Shown here piece after piece: positions 5,757 through 7,536 of a stretch of 7,536 nt of DNA. The stretch is taken from assembly GCA_964631265.1 (NCBI GenBank), contig CAZVWW010000109.1:1-7536 (forward strand). Direction: 5' to 3'. A program made the position numbers and the translations under genes. The DNA is from CAZVWW01 sp964631265. Lineage in GTDB: Bacteria > Thermotogota > Thermotogae > MWEM01. Positions within the stretch are counted from its first letter, which is position 1. Each line of letters opens with the position of its first letter. The notes beneath the pieces are model-generated. The model ran no database searches, was not told where the DNA came from, and was given only the letters and a program-made list of their open reading frames with translations.

Positions 5757-6827
5757 TTATTCTCCGGAACCTTCCGATATTTTTCCAATCACGTTGGAGA
5801 CAAACCAGTTGATGGAAAGAAGCTCCCCATCTGTTAATTGTTCTCCTTTTTCAATTCTTAACGTTCCTTTCTGATCATAAACCGGCCCCTGGAAGGGATC
5901 GAAGTTGCCCGCCACGATTTCTCTCTCAAAAACCTTCACGAGCTGTTGAACCTTCCTGGGAACGAGGTCGGTCATCGGGGCCAGATCAACGATTCCGTCT
6001 TTCATGCCGCCCCAATAGGCCTCGCTCTCATATTCCCCGTTCATTATCTTTCTCACGATATCCTCGTAATAAAGACCCCATCTCCAGACAGGTGCGGTTA
6101 AATAGGCCTCAGGTGCGAATTTTTCCATGCTTTCATTATACGCGATACTGTAGGCCCCCCGTTCCTGAGCAGCCTGTTGTGTTGCCGGTGAATTCTGATG
6201 CTGGGTGATGACATCGCATCCGAGATCCAGAAGGCTGAGAGCGGCTTCTTTTTCGGTTGCCGGATCATACCACGTGTTACTCCAGACAACATGGACCTTT
6301 GCTTCTCTGTTGACCATATGAACACCCAGGGCAAAGGCATTAATTCCCCTGATAACCTCAGGGAAAGGATGTGCTCCGACAAAGCCTATCTTGTTGCTTT
6401 CGGTCATCATACCCGCGACTAGCCCGCTCAGGAAACGCGGTTGATACATCCTTCCAAAATAACTGCTCATGTTTTCGGCCTGTTTGTATCCGGAACAATG
6501 GGCAAACCATATATCCGGATTCTGTTGTGCGGCTATCACTGTCGGATCCATATAACCAAAACTCGTTGTGACAATGAGATCATGTCCGCGTTTAACCAGT
6601 GACTCAATCGGTTTCAGGGCCTCCATACTTTCAGGCACCCCTTCGATATAGGTTGTTTCGACCTCATCTCCAAAGACCTCTTCCACATGCTTCCTTCCCT
6701 GGTCATGGGCATAATTCCAACCCGCATCTCCTACGGGACCGTTGTAGATGAAACCAATCTTTAAATCAGCCATAAGCGGAAGGCTCAGCACCATTACCAG
6801 ACAAATTACCAGGATTGACCTTTTCAC
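5757..6827 (-). CDS. BMP family (PnrA-like) ABC transporter substrate-binding protein
   Basis: This is a 356-residue extracytoplasmic binding protein of the basic membrane protein (BMP/PnrA) family, whose characterised members bind purine nucleosides or related solutes for ABC import. A signal peptide (MKRSILVICLVMVLSLPLMA, cleavage before DLKIGF) lacks the lipobox cysteine of most BMP lipoproteins, implying a soluble periplasmic protein in a diderm. Family features are KIGFIYNGPVGDAGWNYAHD (23-42), the GFVGAHPFPEVIRGINAF region (148-165), CDVITQHQNSPA (204-215) and WGGMKDG (272-278). I chose GTG at 6827, which places the signal peptide at the N-terminus. AAGGAG (6840-6845) lies 12 bases upstream, rather far. 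A longer TTG start at 6872 would add 15 residues ahead of the signal peptide. No ATPase or permease gene follows, since a terminator lies directly downstream; they may be upstream or elsewhere. Solute unknown. Confidence 0.9.
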   Translation of the reverse strand: MKRSILVICLVMVLSLPLMADLKIGFIYNGPVGDAGWNYAHDQGRKHVEEVFGDEVETTYIEGVPESMEALKPIESLVKRGHDLIVTTSFGYMDPTVIAAQQNPDIWFAHCSGYKQAENMSSYFGRMYQPRFLSGLVAGMMTESNKIGFVGAHPFPEVIRGINAFALGVHMVNREAKVHVVWSNTWYDPATEKEAALSLLDLGCDVITQHQNSPATQQAAQERGAYSIAYNESMEKFAPEAYLTAPVWRWGLYYEDIVRKIMNGEYESEAYWGGMKDGIVDLAPMTDLVPRKVQQLVKVFEREIVAGNFDPFQGPVYDQKGTLRIEKGEQLTDGELLSINWFVSNVIGKISEGSGE

Positions 6828-6859
6828 TTTTAGACCACACTCCTTAGGTTTTGGTTTTT

Positions 6860-6878
6860 GGATTATCAACAATAATCC
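6860..6878. repeat. Intercistronic stem-loop
   Basis: A perfect 7-bp inverted repeat with a 5-nt loop (GGATTAT/ATAATCC) lies four bases after the stop of the upstream gene and 14 nt before the AAGGAG site of the BMP gene. On the minus strand it is followed by A-runs, not T-runs, so it is not an intrinsic terminator. It could stabilise the upstream or downstream mRNA after processing, as seen in some binding-protein operons (inference). Confidence 0.5.
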
Positions 6879-6882
6879 AGTC

Positions 6883-7536
6883 TCACTTCAAAACTGCCGG
6901 GGGATTGTTGGCGGCTTCCATCACTCTCTCCATGATGTCCTCATAGTTGGCATCAGGCCATCGCTCTTCGGTGAATTGATTGTATTTCCAGTCATCAAGC
7001 CATTTATCCTTAAAATTCCCCTGTTCTTTTGCGTATCGATAGACACTCAGGATCTGATCGAGGAACGTCTTTCGCTTTTCTATGAGTGTCTCGTATGTAT
7101 TGATGAATTTTTCCAGGCGCCCCTTCTCTTTATCGCTAAGGTACGGGTTGTTCTTCAGATCATCCACACCCCATTTGTAGGCGTTTGCGAGCATTTTCAA
7201 TCCGTCATCCAGAACAAAGAGGGCCTCCTGGTACATATTCTTCTCAAGAAAGGCCTGGGCAATCTGTGAGTAAACACTGGAAACATCATCGGGGATACCG
7301 GTTCTCTGAACCTCGTGCATCTTCTCGGCAGCCCAGACTCTCTTTTCCGCCACTTCCCTGACCTTTGGATAGACATCCGTCACCGATCCGCTCTTCAGCA
7401 GGAGATCGATGTATTCCGCATAGATGTTTTCCCAGTCCGGGAACATCTGCCAGTTCGCCGGCAGCTTGTATATCGCCGTGTCATACCAGTGCTGGAAATC
7501 CTCAAGAGCCTTTTGGTGTTGTTCCTGATGTTTGGC
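6883..7536 (-). CDS. Unrecognised alpha-helical (TPR-like) protein, 5' end beyond window
   Basis: 217 C-terminal residues are visible. The reading frame stays open to the window edge, so the ATG at 7446 is internal or at best one possible start. I do not recognise the family. The sequence is strongly helical, charged and rich in Tyr and Trp. A segment at visible residues 86-117 (QIAQAFLEKNMYQEALFVLD within it) resembles one tetratricopeptide helical hairpin, and others may flank it. The C-terminus (FTEERWPDANYEDIMERVME, then ANNPPAVLK) has no transmembrane segment. It ends 55 nt before the BMP gene on the same strand and is probably co-transcribed with it. The context suggests a partner in solute uptake or cell-envelope work, but this is inference. 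Whether it carries a signal peptide cannot be seen. Confidence 0.75.
   Translation of the reverse strand, partial: AKHQEQHQKALEDFQHWYDTAIYKLPANWQMFPDWENIYAEYIDLLLKSGSVTDVYPKVREVAEKRVWAAEKMHEVQRTGIPDDVSSVYSQIAQAFLEKNMYQEALFVLDDGLKMLANAYKWGVDDLKNNPYLSDKEKGRLEKFINTYETLIEKRKTFLDQILSVYRYAKEQGNFKDKWLDDWKYNQFTEERWPDANYEDIMERVMEAANNPPAVLK

Noticed and set aside
6828..6872. TTG at 6872 as start of the BMP protein
   Set aside because: It would put 15 mostly charged residues before the signal peptide and lies inside the stem-loop, upstream of the AAGGAG site.
6748..7269. 173-codon plus-strand ORF opposite the helical gene and the start of the BMP gene
   Set aside because: It crosses two real minus-strand genes and their intergenic hairpin. 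No family features or ribosome binding site.

Overview
The window looks like chromosomal DNA of a fermentative, anaerobic, probably diderm bacterium. Three things suggest this: a lysine-fermentation type dehydrogenase (kdd), a flavin/ferredoxin oxidoreductase, and two exported proteins whose signal peptides lack a lipobox cysteine. The phylum cannot be fixed from the sequence. Spirochaetota, Thermotogota or Cloacimonadota-like lineages would all fit, and I place little weight on any of them. I see no insertion sequence, CRISPR array, integrase or other mobile element.

Region 1 (1-488, minus strand) is a translation-apparatus operon read leftward: tRNA-Thr(TGT), tRNA-Tyr(GTA), rpmG (ribosomal protein L33, 49 codons) and tRNA-Trp(CCA), the last cut by the window edge. 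In many bacteria this order continues into secE and nusG. It is driven by a perfect-consensus sigma70-type promoter (TTGACA, 17 bp, TATAAT).

Region 2 (482-1295, plus strand) holds a second, divergent promoter whose -35 hexamer overlaps the first by five bases. It is followed by a leader of about 140 nt containing two inverted repeats, then a 211-residue metallo-beta-lactamase-fold hydrolase of the UlaG/UPF0173 type. That gene converges on the next operon with only 24 bp between them.

Region 3 (1320-5696, minus strand) is a tightly spaced four-gene run: a SurA/PrsA-like parvulin foldase, L-erythro-3,5-diaminohexanoate dehydrogenase (kdd), a dihydroorotate-dehydrogenase-like flavoprotein fused to a two-cluster ferredoxin domain, and a zinc-ribbon threonine synthase. 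Gaps are 20 nt, 15 nt and an 8-nt overlap, so co-transcription is likely. The combination is unusual. kdd normally sits with the lysine aminomutase, cleavage and CoA-transferase genes, none of which is here, and the flavoprotein lacks the usual Asn/Cys catalytic loop of dihydroorotate and dihydropyrimidine dehydrogenases. This run is the best candidate in the window for an undescribed pathway.

Region 4 (5723-7536, minus strand) holds a BMP/PnrA-type substrate-binding protein and, upstream of it, the 3' part of an unrecognised helical gene that runs off the window. The BMP gene ends at a strong bidirectional terminator that separates it from region 3. An intercistronic stem-loop lies between its two genes.
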